Assembly (NCBI GenBank): GCA_035528035.1
Contig: DATKZI010000025.1
Coordinates: forward strand, 1 to 64,000
Direction of reading: 5' to 3'
DNA: 64,000 bases
Origin: JABLTI01 sp035528035
GTDB lineage: Archaea > Asgardarchaeota > Heimdallarchaeia > JABLTI01
Under the pieces are notes generated by a model. The model worked only from the letters and a program-made list of their open reading frames with translations. It ran no database searches and was not told the origin of the DNA. The stretch's first letter is position 1. Every line of letters starts with the position of its first letter. Of this stretch, positions 43,534 through 52,654 are shown piece after piece. Position numbers and translations under genes: made by a program.

Positions 43534-44910
43534 ATGGATTTATCAGTAGCTTTTCATGGAGCTGTCGCTCGAACAACTGGAAGTGCGCATATAATTACCG
43601 CTGAAAATAAAAAAATCCTTTTAGATTGTGGTTTGATACAAGGAATTCCCCATCGATATAATAGAAATTTCTCATTTAATCCCAAAGAAATAGATTATGT
43701 AGTATTATCTCATGCTCACATTGATCATTCAGGTAGAATCCCTCTTCTTTTTGAGCAAGGTTTTAATGGTCCAATTTATTGTACACCTGCAACAAAAGAT
43801 TTAGCCAAAGTATTATTACTTGATGCTGTTAAAATATCTAAAGAAGAAATGAAAAAGGACTTGAAAAATAGAGCTGATCGATATATTGAACCTCTTTATG
43901 ATGAAGAAGCTGTTTATAATAGTTTGAAGCATTTTGAAACAGTGCCTTATTATAAGAATGAATCTATTGACAAATATATATCCCTGAAATTTCTAGATGC
44001 AGGTCATATTCTGGGTTCTGCTCAACCTATACTTGATATAGACGGAACAATAATAGGTTTTACAGGGGATTTGGGACAAAATGATCAACCACTTATTAGA
44101 AATCCCGATCCTATAAGTGAAATTCATTATCTAATTACTGAATCAACTTATGGTGATAGAGTACATCCATCAATGGACAAAGGACGAGATACTCTCATTA
44201 AACTTGCAAAACATGTTTCACAAGAAGGAGGAAAATTAATCATTCCTTCGTTTGCCATTGGCAGAACACAAACCTTAGTATATTTTCTAAATGAGATTTT
44301 TGAAAAGCAAATAATAGATAAAACACCTGTTTATATCGATTCACCAATGGCAATTGATGCCACTGAAATCTACCTTAAACATCCTGAATGTTTTGATAAA
44401 GAGACATTAAAATTATTAAGATCGGGTGATAATCCATTAAAATTCCCTGAATTGCATTTTTCTCAAACAGAAAATGAATCAAGAGAGATTCTAAATGGTT
44501 GGGAAACTTGTATTGTTTTTGCTGGTTCTGGTATGTGTACAGGTGGTAGAATCTTAAATCATTTAATAAATGAATTGCCAACTAAAAAGTCTGTGATTTT
44601 ATTAGTTGGATTTCAAGCAAAAAACACTCTGGGAAGAAAAATTACTGACGGGGAAAAAGATATTGAAATATATGATAAAGAAATTCATATAAATGCTTAT
44701 GTAGAGCAAATAAGAGGATTCAGCGCTCATGCAGATAAAAATGAATTAAAATTACATATTGAAAAAATAAATAAAAAACCACTAAAAACTTTCGTTATTC
44801 ATGGAGAAGCAGAACAATCTCTCACCTTTGCTGCAGATTTAAGAAATACGTTAAAAATTTGGGCAAGGGTACCTGATTATAAACAAGACTATCCACTTAA
44901 AATGATTTAG
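43534..44910 (+). CDS. Beta-CASP metallo-beta-lactamase-fold ribonuclease
   Basis: A 458-residue protein. The MBL zinc motif HAHIDH is at 60-65; the following metal ligands are in the D-A-G-H-I-L-G-S-A segment and in GFTGDLG. The beta-CASP region shows SGMCTGGRILNHL and the terminal histidine in GFSAHADKNEL and FVIHGEAEQS. This is the family of CPSF73/Ysh1, archaeal aCPSF and bacterial RNase J-like nucleases. There are no KH domains in front, so it is not aCPSF1; aCPSF2 or Ysh1-like is the best fit. It acts as an RNA endo- or exonuclease in the cytoplasm. It is transcribed alone from a 233-nt divergent spacer. Confidence 0.88.
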   Translation: MDLSVAFHGAVARTTGSAHIITAENKKILLDCGLIQGIPHRYNRNFSFNPKEIDYVVLSHAHIDHSGRIPLLFEQGFNGPIYCTPATKDLAKVLLLDAVKISKEEMKKDLKNRADRYIEPLYDEEAVYNSLKHFETVPYYKNESIDKYISLKFLDAGHILGSAQPILDIDGTIIGFTGDLGQNDQPLIRNPDPISEIHYLITESTYGDRVHPSMDKGRDTLIKLAKHVSQEGGKLIIPSFAIGRTQTLVYFLNEIFEKQIIDKTPVYIDSPMAIDATEIYLKHPECFDKETLKLLRSGDNPLKFPELHFSQTENESREILNGWETCIVFAGSGMCTGGRILNHLINELPTKKSVILLVGFQAKNTLGRKITDGEKDIEIYDKEIHINAYVEQIRGFSAHADKNELKLHIEKINKKPLKTFVIHGEAEQSLTFAADLRNTLKIWARVPDYKQDYPLKMI

Positions 44911-44955
44911 AAAAATTTCACACAACTGGTTGATTGTTTCTTTCTATCCTTTCTC

Positions 44956-46620
44956 TTATTGTTTGGCATATACTGTTACGTCTGGATTATCATTTAAAAA
45001 TAGTACTTTTAGCAAACCACAGCTTAGCAATATCTCTTTAATATAAAAGAGTTCATTCGATTTCACCACAATATAAGTACCAGGAATAGAAAATAGTGCC
45101 CGGTAGGCAGTTGAATTGTAAGTTACTGAAGGATCCATCCACGGTCTCATACTTAGAAAATAGCAAGGAACATCTTTATCTAAATAAGCGTAACCACCGG
45201 TATACCATACATTTTCAAAAACAATTACTTGTTCAACATCATCTTGTTTGCCAACCCAGTACATTCCCATACAAATACCTTCAGCATAATTCCAATAGAA
45301 ACTTTTCTGATAGACACCCATTGTATAAGATGAAGCACAAAAGAATATTATAATTGCCCCCAAAACTAAATTTTGGAGCGATTTTTTACGGATAAATTTT
45401 ATAACTGCTTCAATTCCGTTTGAAACAAAAATCATACTAAAAGGAATAATAATGAACATAAATCGAAATTCTTTATGAGCTATAATGGAAAACAAAACAA
45501 TCCAAAAAACAAAGATAGAGCCAAAGAATATTTTTGATTTCCATTTCTTATTATAATACAAACCAAAAACAAAGAATAGAACGAAAGCAAAGAGAAAATA
45601 GCTGCCAAAATCAGTAAAGAACCCCACTAAGTACTGATACCATGGAGCTGTTCCATGTAAAGCGCTATTACCCGCAACAATATTATACTTAAAGAAATTT
45701 ATTGGTGATTGTAAGAAATCCCCCCAAGTGAAAAGATCCAATAATCCTTGAGTGATGATCATTAGTCCTCCACCAAAGAAGAACATCATCAACGGAATAA
45801 ATTGTATGAAATATTCTTTCTTAAGAGAAACATGCTTTTTTCTCATTCCATGAACATTCTTACTAGCAACATAAAGTAAAGTCATGAAAAGAGGTAATGC
45901 CATTAATCCTGAAGGAAAGCGAAACATAAAAGCAAAACCAATAAATATCCCAGCAAATAGTGAAGCAAATAATTTCTTCTTTGTTGAATCATATTTAATA
46001 GCTTTATAGGTTAGATAAATACTTATGAAAAGCATATCTGATGCGATCGAATCTGTCATTATTCTACTTGCCCAAAATGGGAAGAACCACCAGGTGCCAC
46101 ATAGAAAAGCACTTAGTAACCCCACTCTCTTGTTGAATATCTCTGTACCGAATTTATAAGCAATAATCACTGTAATGATCGAAAATAATGAAAGAAATAA
46201 TCGAGCAGTACCTATAAGTATTAGCGGGTCAGTTATACCAAACAACATAACAAATCTGTAAATTACTGCTAGGATAAGAACAAAAAACCAAGATCTTGCT
46301 CCACCATAGACATAATTTTCGTTAAATTCCCAAGGAATAGTTTGACCTGAGCCATATTCACCAAAAATACGATAATGAGCCATTTCAATTGATTGGAAAA
46401 CCTCATCAGGATGTATAAATCCTCGTGATTTTCCAGAAGCTATTACTCGAATGATTAATGAAAGGAAAATAATAGTCACTAGAGGTAAGGAAGAAAAAAT
46501 TCGTTTGAAAATTTCTTTTTTAAGTAATTTTTGTGACTGTTTTGTGAGGAATTGCACGGTAATAATTTCTTGATCGAAAGGATTATCTTGATTAATTACT
46601 AAAGATTCCTCATTTTCCAA
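44956..46620 (-). CDS. GT22-family mannosyltransferase (ALG9/PIG-B-like)
   Basis: A 554-residue multi-spanning glycosyltransferase with ~10-12 hydrophobic segments. The luminal/extracellular loop after the first TM contains FIHPDEVFQSIEMAHY, the H-P-D-E-x-F-Q-x-x-E signature of GT22, followed by GQTIPWEF and a loop with RSWFFV. These match eukaryotic ALG9/ALG12/PIG-B/GPI mannosyltransferases. The enzymes use dolichol- or polyprenyl-phosphate mannose to extend lipid-linked glycans. The GT-C fold otherwise covers PMTs, but the H-P-D-E-x-F-Q motif is specific. It suggests N-glycan or glycolipid synthesis in this archaeon. It is transcribed alone and divergent from the gene at 46748. Confidence 0.85.
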   Translation of the reverse strand: MENEESLVINQDNPFDQEIITVQFLTKQSQKLLKKEIFKRIFSSLPLVTIIFLSLIIRVIASGKSRGFIHPDEVFQSIEMAHYRIFGEYGSGQTIPWEFNENYVYGGARSWFFVLILAVIYRFVMLFGITDPLILIGTARLFLSLFSIITVIIAYKFGTEIFNKRVGLLSAFLCGTWWFFPFWASRIMTDSIASDMLFISIYLTYKAIKYDSTKKKLFASLFAGIFIGFAFMFRFPSGLMALPLFMTLLYVASKNVHGMRKKHVSLKKEYFIQFIPLMMFFFGGGLMIITQGLLDLFTWGDFLQSPINFFKYNIVAGNSALHGTAPWYQYLVGFFTDFGSYFLFAFVLFFVFGLYYNKKWKSKIFFGSIFVFWIVLFSIIAHKEFRFMFIIIPFSMIFVSNGIEAVIKFIRKKSLQNLVLGAIIIFFCASSYTMGVYQKSFYWNYAEGICMGMYWVGKQDDVEQVIVFENVWYTGGYAYLDKDVPCYFLSMRPWMDPSVTYNSTAYRALFSIPGTYIVVKSNELFYIKEILLSCGLLKVLFLNDNPDVTVYAKQ

Positions 46621-46747
46621 TGAATTTTTCTCCTAATGTTACTACTATAAGATTAAAAAACCCATAATAATAAAACTATTCTATACGAAAGATTCTTTCA
46701 TAAGTAGTTATAATATTATATATTAGGCGCAAAAAAGAGGTTGTATC

Positions 46748-48802
46748 TTGAGCAGCTATAATCATACAATAGGTTTCAAAGTACTCATCGATTCTGAAGT
46801 AGTTGACTTCACATTTAGAGTACCTCGAGGAACTTTACTCATACAGTTATTAGATGAATTGGAAACAACATTAAGAATTCATCCTAGAATTATTGCTATT
46901 ATTAGTAATCAAGGAGAAGTTGTTGTTATAAAGAATCATTATTCACCTATTGATTATTTGGTTCAGAAATTTGGCACAGAATTTTATTCCGGTGAAGCAA
47001 GTTTTGTAACCTTCAATCAAGGTGATTATATTGTTGATTTAGAAGTTCCAGAAGCAATACCTTTCGCAGCAACATATAGAACTGCTTGTAAAAGCTTTTC
47101 AGTTAAGGTACGTGAGGTTGGTATTGAAAGACAAGATGGTCAAATAATGGACTATGAAGTTTTTAGTATGCCAACAGCATTTGTTTTGAATTCTTGGGGA
47201 AACTATTACAGAATAGTGGATAAAAATCTCGGTGATGTTTTTATTGAACCAATAGGAATACCTATTCATAAAACTCCTCCAGAACCACCTGTACAATATC
47301 CAACTCAAATGGTCTACCCACCAAAATTAGATGGTTCAGATATAATTGAAGTTGCTAAGAAACTTGTAGAAGCAACTCCTGTTGATGAGACAGAAGTAGA
47401 TCAATTAACTCAACATTTTGTTGATACTTCTTTCCCTCGAGATAGAGTTTATCAGGAACCTCAGATTACTCCTCAAAGTGAACCAAAAGAGGAATCTATA
47501 GATGATTTTCTTACAGAGCCTATAGAGGAAGAAAAAGAAGAAGAAAAGGCAAAATATCCATGGGAAAAAGAAGAATTCATAGACGAATTGAAAATTGAAT
47601 CAGCAACAGAACAATCCTTAGATTCCATTATGAATGAAATAATAATTGATGATGAAATCGAAATTGATGAGATTGATTCTGCTGAAGTTGAATTATCTGA
47701 AGAAGAATATACAACGATTAAGGATATTTTCACACAAGATGAAGGATTACCTGTGGAAGAATCTTCTGTAAGTGAAGGTTATACACCAATTGATAATACT
47801 AGTGTTGAAGAAGTTTTCAAAGAAATAATGATCGATGAGGAGAAAGAGCGATTCATCAGGGAAGGGCCATTGGATCAAGCCGAACCTGGTGAAGAAGAAG
47901 ATGAGTTTGATGATGAAGAGGAACCTCTTGATGATGATCTTGCCTTTTATGATGACGAAGATGAACAAATAGAGGAAGAGTCGGAAGAAGATATTTATGA
48001 TTTTCCAACAGTTGATGAAGAAGAACCATTAGGAGAAGAAAGCATCGGTGATTTGCCTTTTGTAGAAGCTGAAGCTCCAATTGTGGAAGTTCCTACAAAG
48101 GACGTTTTAAGTCAAATTGATGATTCGTTATCACTTGAGGAGAGACTTGCTTTACGTAAAAAAGAACTTGCAACATTAGAAGCTGCTTATAAAGCAGAAG
48201 AAAAATATGTTGAACCTTCATTGCAACGAGTTATCAGTATCGATTATTATAAAAGAATGTACCCCCAAAAAATCTATCCTCTCAAAGTTAAGATTCCCCC
48301 TGTAAGCAAAAGTGATTTAGGAAACAACTGTGAAACAAATGAATGCAAACTACAACCAATATTACCTGGTTGTTATATTACTCCTCAAGAAGAAATTATT
48401 GACTTATCAAACGATATAACAACAATAACTGAGTTCAATGTCACACCATTGATTCGCCGAGGGAAAATTATAGGAAAAATTGGTGTGATACAGAATCATA
48501 AACATTTACTTAACATAAATATTCAGTCAAAAGTGGTTGTTTCATTTTGGTCAATATTGCTTATAGTACTCGCAGTTCTTTTTGGTGGTATACCACTAAT
48601 TCTTGATGCAATAATTAGCTTCAATACGTTGTTTTCAAATGCAATAAACAATGTCATTTCATCTAATATTCTAATGTGGATAGAGTTAGGATTATTAGTT
48701 TCGTTGTTAGTAATAGCAATCGGTTTAATAATTGGTTTAAGACCTCTAAAGGAAACGATAACTAAAAAATTAAACTCTAATAATCATAAAAATGGTGAAT
48801 AA
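46748..48802 (+). CDS. Acidic protein with C-terminal membrane anchor, function unknown
   Basis: A 684-residue protein in three parts. The first ~90 residues look like a small beta-grasp domain (HTIGFKVLIDSEVVDFTFRV, then a helix LLIQLLDELETTL), only loosely ubiquitin-like. Residues about 220-480 are strongly acidic and low-complexity, including PWEKEEFIDELKIE. The C-terminus has two hydrophobic helices (SFWSILLIVLAVLFGGIPLIL, WIELGLLVSLLVIAIGLIIGL) joined by a loop and a short basic tail. The start is a TTG, with AGAGG at 46735-46739 spaced 8 nt away. The cysteine-bearing segment CETNECKLQPILPGC precedes the TMs. No homologous family is recognised. Confidence 0.65.
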   Translation: MSSYNHTIGFKVLIDSEVVDFTFRVPRGTLLIQLLDELETTLRIHPRIIAIISNQGEVVVIKNHYSPIDYLVQKFGTEFYSGEASFVTFNQGDYIVDLEVPEAIPFAATYRTACKSFSVKVREVGIERQDGQIMDYEVFSMPTAFVLNSWGNYYRIVDKNLGDVFIEPIGIPIHKTPPEPPVQYPTQMVYPPKLDGSDIIEVAKKLVEATPVDETEVDQLTQHFVDTSFPRDRVYQEPQITPQSEPKEESIDDFLTEPIEEEKEEEKAKYPWEKEEFIDELKIESATEQSLDSIMNEIIIDDEIEIDEIDSAEVELSEEEYTTIKDIFTQDEGLPVEESSVSEGYTPIDNTSVEEVFKEIMIDEEKERFIREGPLDQAEPGEEEDEFDDEEEPLDDDLAFYDDEDEQIEEESEEDIYDFPTVDEEEPLGEESIGDLPFVEAEAPIVEVPTKDVLSQIDDSLSLEERLALRKKELATLEAAYKAEEKYVEPSLQRVISIDYYKRMYPQKIYPLKVKIPPVSKSDLGNNCETNECKLQPILPGCYITPQEEIIDLSNDITTITEFNVTPLIRRGKIIGKIGVIQNHKHLLNINIQSKVVVSFWSILLIVLAVLFGGIPLILDAIISFNTLFSNAINNVISSNILMWIELGLLVSLLVIAIGLIIGLRPLKETITKKLNSNNHKNGE

Positions 48803-48892
48803 TTATCTTATTCACTATTAATCTCTTTTCTAAACATTCTCGAAAGATTTTAATATAATCTAAATACATTTTCAGAAATAGGTGTAAAATAT

Positions 48893-49111
48893 ATGGAAGA
48901 TTTCAAAGCTTTCCTCGGCCCAAAAGGGTTACTAGCATTTGCTATTATATTCTTGATACTTGGTGCATTAGCATTAGTATGGCTTATACTCTACCAAGAA
49001 GCAGATCCTGATAGAACATTCAGAGGTTCCATCGCAAGAGCAGTTGCTACTTCTATGTTTCTTGGGTTTTCGATATTTATGTTCTTCGCTTATGGTGGAT
49101 TTATAGTATAA
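48893..49111 (+). CDS. Small two-helix membrane protein
   Basis: A 72-residue protein with two transmembrane helices (LLAFAIIFLILGALALVWLILY and ATSMFLGFSIFMFFAYGGFIV) joined by a polar loop EADPDRTFRGSIARA. A GGTG ribosome-binding site lies close upstream of the ATG, and the gene has a TATA-like TTTTAATATAATC upstream of 48860, so it looks genuinely expressed. The family is unknown; it is too hydrophobic and has one helix too many for Sec61beta. It lies between the acidic membrane-anchored protein and the ThiF gene. Confidence 0.7.
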   Translation: MEDFKAFLGPKGLLAFAIIFLILGALALVWLILYQEADPDRTFRGSIARAVATSMFLGFSIFMFFAYGGFIV

Positions 49112-49140
49112 ATCTTCCATTTTTATTCTTTTATTTAATC

Positions 49141-49893
49141 TCATTGCTTTTGAAAGATCCTACACGAGCAATCTTCTCTAGGTTTAATGTTAATAGGATC
49201 AAATTGTATAGAATCAATATCACAAAAGAGAAGGGTGTTAAGCAAAGTGGGTTTTTTACCTATCATTAATTTAGTTGCTTCTGCGATCTGAATACTACCA
49301 ATAATTTGGATAATTGAAGGATGAATTCCAGTGAGGGAAGAATTAGGTAAATTATCGTCATTAACATTGTTGAATAAACATTCAATACAAGCACTGCCTC
49401 TTTGAATTGTCATTACATTACCAGTCATTCCTGAAACAGCTCCAAAAAGAAATGGAATGTTTCTTTTCAAGGCTTCTCTATTAAGAGCGAGCCTTGGTGT
49501 AAATCTATCAACAGCATCAACAATAAAATCTACTCCCCTAGATGCTACCTCTACTGTATCTTCAGTAATAACTTCTTTAATAGCGTCTATTGTAACATCG
49601 GGGTTAAGTTCTTCCAGGAATTTCCTTGCTGTTTCAGCTTTTGATTTGCCAACATCTTTTTCACGATAGAGTGTTTGTCTTTGAAGATTGGATAGTTCAA
49701 CTTTATCATTATCAATAATTCGCAGATATTTAATTCCTAAAGATGTCAATTGTGTTGCGGTAACTGAACCCAATCCCCCACAACCTACAACTGTTGCTCG
49801 AGTTTTTCTGATTTTCCTCATACCTTCAAGACCTATACTTGATAAAGGAACAAAACGTGAATATCGTGTTTGAGAAAAATCTTTTTCTTTCAT
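49141..49893 (-). CDS. E1-like adenylating enzyme (ThiF/MoeB family)
   Basis: A 250-residue ThiF/MoeB-type protein. The ATP-binding GCGGLGS is at 37-43, the DNDKVELSNLQRQ motif at 61-73, and an acidic D-A-V-D-R-F segment at about 125-130. Two CxxC-type zinc pairs (ACIEC near 175 and the CSC pair near 244) match MoeB. Such enzymes adenylate the Gly-Gly C-terminus of MoaD/ThiS/Urm1- or ubiquitin-like proteins. It has no separate catalytic-cysteine domain as in eukaryotic E1. It might activate the ubiquitin homologue at 27765, but MoaD/ThiS-type partners are equally possible. It is the downstream partner of an HD phosphohydrolase gene (7 nt gap). Confidence 0.88.
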   Translation of the reverse strand: MKEKDFSQTRYSRFVPLSSIGLEGMRKIRKTRATVVGCGGLGSVTATQLTSLGIKYLRIIDNDKVELSNLQRQTLYREKDVGKSKAETARKFLEELNPDVTIDAIKEVITEDTVEVASRGVDFIVDAVDRFTPRLALNREALKRNIPFLFGAVSGMTGNVMTIQRGSACIECLFNNVNDDNLPNSSLTGIHPSIIQIIGSIQIAEATKLMIGKKPTLLNTLLFCDIDSIQFDPINIKPREDCSCRIFQKQ

Positions 49894-49900
49894 TATGTTA

Positions 49901-50485
49901 TCACTCCATAAGCAATTTTGAAGCTAAATCTTTTACTAGATCAAATTGATAGAATTCTAGTTCATTTGATAAATTTTGATAGAATTCATGAAAATTATTC
50001 TTAGGGATACCTAATTTTTGATAGCTATTTAATTGTAAAATCGTTTCCAAACGGTCCGCTTCCACAACTATTCTTGCTTCTTTCGTCTCCGCTGATCTGA
50101 ATTCCGAGAGATAATCAAGAAGTTTTTCAGAATCTCCTTGAGGTAATTTATTGAGTAAATAATTTGATGCATTCATATCAAGCTCTCGCTTAAAATTATC
50201 ATAGTTTTCGGGAGTAAATTTTCGAATACTTCGATTAATATCTTGAGAAACACTTTCAGATAAATCATGGAGTAAAGCCATGATAATTGTCTTCTCAAGA
50301 TTAATATCATTACCTTTTCTTTGTTCATCCAGAGCAATAACTAACGCCAGTAAAGTAACCATGTAACTATGGTCAGCAACACTTTCAACTTCAGCAGGGG
50401 GAACACCAGAATTTATCCAACCACTTCTAATCATACGTTTTAAATGAAGGGAATCTTTAAGAAAAGAGCAAATTTTATCATACAT
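49901..50485 (-). CDS. HD-domain phosphohydrolase (5'-deoxynucleotidase-like)
   Basis: A 194-residue HD-superfamily protein. The motifs are VADHSYMV with H39, and LLHDLSES with H73-D74, followed by a glutamate-rich helix (ETKEARIVVEADRLE) carrying the distal Asp. This pattern is that of the YfbR/COG1896 5'-deoxynucleotidases that hydrolyse dNMPs to nucleosides using divalent metal. It opens a two-gene operon with the ThiF gene (7-nt gap). Why these two are paired is not clear from sequence. Its start is an ATG at 50485. Confidence 0.82.
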   Translation of the reverse strand: MYDKICSFLKDSLHLKRMIRSGWINSGVPPAEVESVADHSYMVTLLALVIALDEQRKGNDINLEKTIIMALLHDLSESVSQDINRSIRKFTPENYDNFKRELDMNASNYLLNKLPQGDSEKLLDYLSEFRSAETKEARIVVEADRLETILQLNSYQKLGIPKNNFHEFYQNLSNELEFYQFDLVKDLASKLLME

Positions 50486-50597
50486 AGAGAATCAATTCCA
50501 ATATTTAATCTAATTAAGTTTGGATAGTATAAATAATTTAGGTAAAAGAAGTGCGTTTCTTAAATTTATTTTTTATAAAAATAAGGAAAAAAAGAGT

Positions 50598-51371
50598 CTA
50601 AGTATAAAATGTTCTTTTCCTCTTAGATTCAGCTGGTGTTGAAGCTGCCATCTCTTGAGTTTCCATTGAAAGCTCTTGTAGTTTTCGTTTAATCGACTCT
50701 TGTTGTTTAACTAAAGTGTCAGTTTGAACTTTAAGACCTTTGTAGTGATTAACTGCTTCAATTAAAGCTGCTGCAGAACCAGGATCAGGTAGATCAGGTC
50801 TTGTTCCAACAAGAAAAGCTAATCCATCAATATCACTGGCCATTGTTTTATTTAACATTGCTCCAGCAAAGCCTTTGATATAACCACTTCTTAAAGGAGG
50901 TATTTTTAATTTCTCAGCTTTTTCTTTAATTTCAGGTTCAGCAACAAGGTAAACATTAGCTTCATCACTTGGATCAAGAAATGCGAATCCATCTAAAATA
51001 ATGATCTCTTCTGTACCATGCTGAGTAGCCCAATCAAGAACAGCATTTGCTATATAATATGCTCCTTCAGCACTAACAGCACTTTCACCAATAAAAATAA
51101 CCAAATCCAAACCTTCTTTTCCCATAATACGATAAGGATGTCTTAAATAACCATCTAGAAAAACAGCTACAGGGGGAATAACCAATCCTTCGACGAAACC
51201 AATTGTCTCTAATTTAAGTTCTTCACTTATATGCTGCGCAGCAATAGCTCCAGCAAGCCCCATCCCAGGAAATCCTACTAAAATAGTTTTGACTTTTATA
51301 TCAGATTTACAAATACACTTTGCGTAAATCCCTCGGCTCAAGTCATCAATCAATGATTTTTCATATGTCAT
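50598..51371 (-). CDS. PAC2-family protein with C-terminal HbYX-like motif
   Basis: A 257-residue PAC2-family protein. The N-terminal strand-turn VKTILVGFPGMGLAGAIAAQHI and the following helices match the archaeal proteasome-assembly-chaperone family (PbaA/PbaB/COG2047). The C-terminal ~35 residues are a helical Lys/Gln/Glu stretch ending KRTFYT. The last three residues are hydrophobic-Tyr-X, the HbYX motif by which regulators dock onto the 20S proteasome. The start is an ATG at 51371, preceded by GAGGT at good spacing; an upstream ATG at 51407 is less likely. A role as proteasome activator or assembly factor is inference from the family. Confidence 0.85.
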   Translation of the reverse strand: MTYEKSLIDDLSRGIYAKCICKSDIKVKTILVGFPGMGLAGAIAAQHISEELKLETIGFVEGLVIPPVAVFLDGYLRHPYRIMGKEGLDLVIFIGESAVSAEGAYYIANAVLDWATQHGTEEIIILDGFAFLDPSDEANVYLVAEPEIKEKAEKLKIPPLRSGYIKGFAGAMLNKTMASDIDGLAFLVGTRPDLPDPGSAAALIEAVNHYKGLKVQTDTLVKQQESIKRKLQELSMETQEMAASTPAESKRKRTFYT

Positions 51372-51563
51372 AATAAATAACCTCTTATTTTGCTTTAAGT
51401 AATTCATAGGTTCTAAAGTTCTTATATATTATGTATTAAAAACAAAGGAGCCATTTTCAAAATTATTATAAAATAAACCAAATAATATTATAGTAAATAT
51501 AAAACTAGAAAAATAAAATAGAAAATAATACTTTTGATATAAAGTATTATTCCTGTTAAGTAA

Positions 51564-52457
51564 CTATTTTTTCTTGTTCTTTTTAATAATGTCAATCATC
51601 TTTTCGATATGCATCGGTGTTGTTCCACAACATCCCCCTAATACATTGATTCCTAAATTATACAATTCCAGCATATCTTTGGCAAATCTATCAGGATTAA
51701 TTGGGTATAGATTTTTACCTGCAACGGATAATGGAGCTCCCGCTGTTGGTTGTATTAATACTGGTTTTTTAGTATTATTTTTGATTTCCTTAGCTAATGC
51801 ATTCATTTCAAAGCTTCCTAAAGTACATCCACAACCTATAACGTCTGCACCTGCTTTTTCCAATTCTTTGACACATTCTTGTACTCCTTTATTATCAACA
51901 GGTGTTTGATATCCTTCTGATGTTCTATCATATGTCATTGAAACAAATATCGGTAATTCACAAACTTCTTGAGCCATTTTAATAGCTGCAAGTGCTTCAT
52001 CTAAGTAGTACATTGTTTCAATGCTTATCAGATCAACTCCACCTTTAACAAGAGCTTTTATCTGTTCAGCAAAGGCTTCTTGTAACATGCTTATAGTGAA
52101 TTCGCCACCATCTCGTTCTAGAAGAACAGCATTAGGTCCAATATTCCCTGCAACAAAACAGTTTTTTGGACATACTTCTTTCGCAAGTTCAACTTGTCGT
52201 AAATTGATTAGCTCTATTTTTCCAGCTAATTTTTTCCCTAAAGCTATGCCTGTTGCTCCATAGGTATTTGTATGAATAGCGTCTACATCCGCGTCAAAAT
52301 ATGCTTTATGTATGCTTGTTATGATTTCTGAGAAATAGGGGGAAAATCGTTCTGCTGAATCACCTAAAACAAGTCCACGCTCAATAAGCTCTGTACCCAT
52401 TGCACCATCGAAAAAGACTGTTCGTTCTTTAATTAAATCCAAAATGGATTTTTTCAT
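51564..52457 (-). CDS. Homocysteine S-methyltransferase family protein
   Basis: A 297-residue TIM-barrel methyltransferase. The N-terminus FFDGAMGTELIERG (about 15-28) matches the family. The zinc cysteines are one in DVIGCGCTLGS (near 213-222) and the CC pair in LGGCCGTTPMHI (near 276-287). Substrates are homocysteine and a methyl donor such as S-methylmethionine, betaine or SAM. Together with MtnA it contributes to methionine metabolism, but the genes are 43 kb apart. No folate/cobalamin domain is attached, so it is a short BHMT/MmuM-type enzyme. It is transcribed alone. Confidence 0.87.
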   Translation of the reverse strand: MKKSILDLIKERTVFFDGAMGTELIERGLVLGDSAERFSPYFSEIITSIHKAYFDADVDAIHTNTYGATGIALGKKLAGKIELINLRQVELAKEVCPKNCFVAGNIGPNAVLLERDGGEFTISMLQEAFAEQIKALVKGGVDLISIETMYYLDEALAAIKMAQEVCELPIFVSMTYDRTSEGYQTPVDNKGVQECVKELEKAGADVIGCGCTLGSFEMNALAKEIKNNTKKPVLIQPTAGAPLSVAGKNLYPINPDRFAKDMLELYNLGINVLGGCCGTTPMHIEKMIDIIKKNKKK

Positions 52458-52654
52458 TTATTCCACCAATCTATTTTACTGAGGAATGGATAAATCCTCA
52501 ATACTAATTAGTTATTGATTTTAATTAATATTATCTAGAGAGTCAAACAATGATTAATCACAAAACCTATCAAAAAGTTACCGAAATTAGTATAAAGGAA
52601 ATAATAAACAGAGAGAATATAATTTCAGCTTGTATTGATTTGATGTGACTAAGG

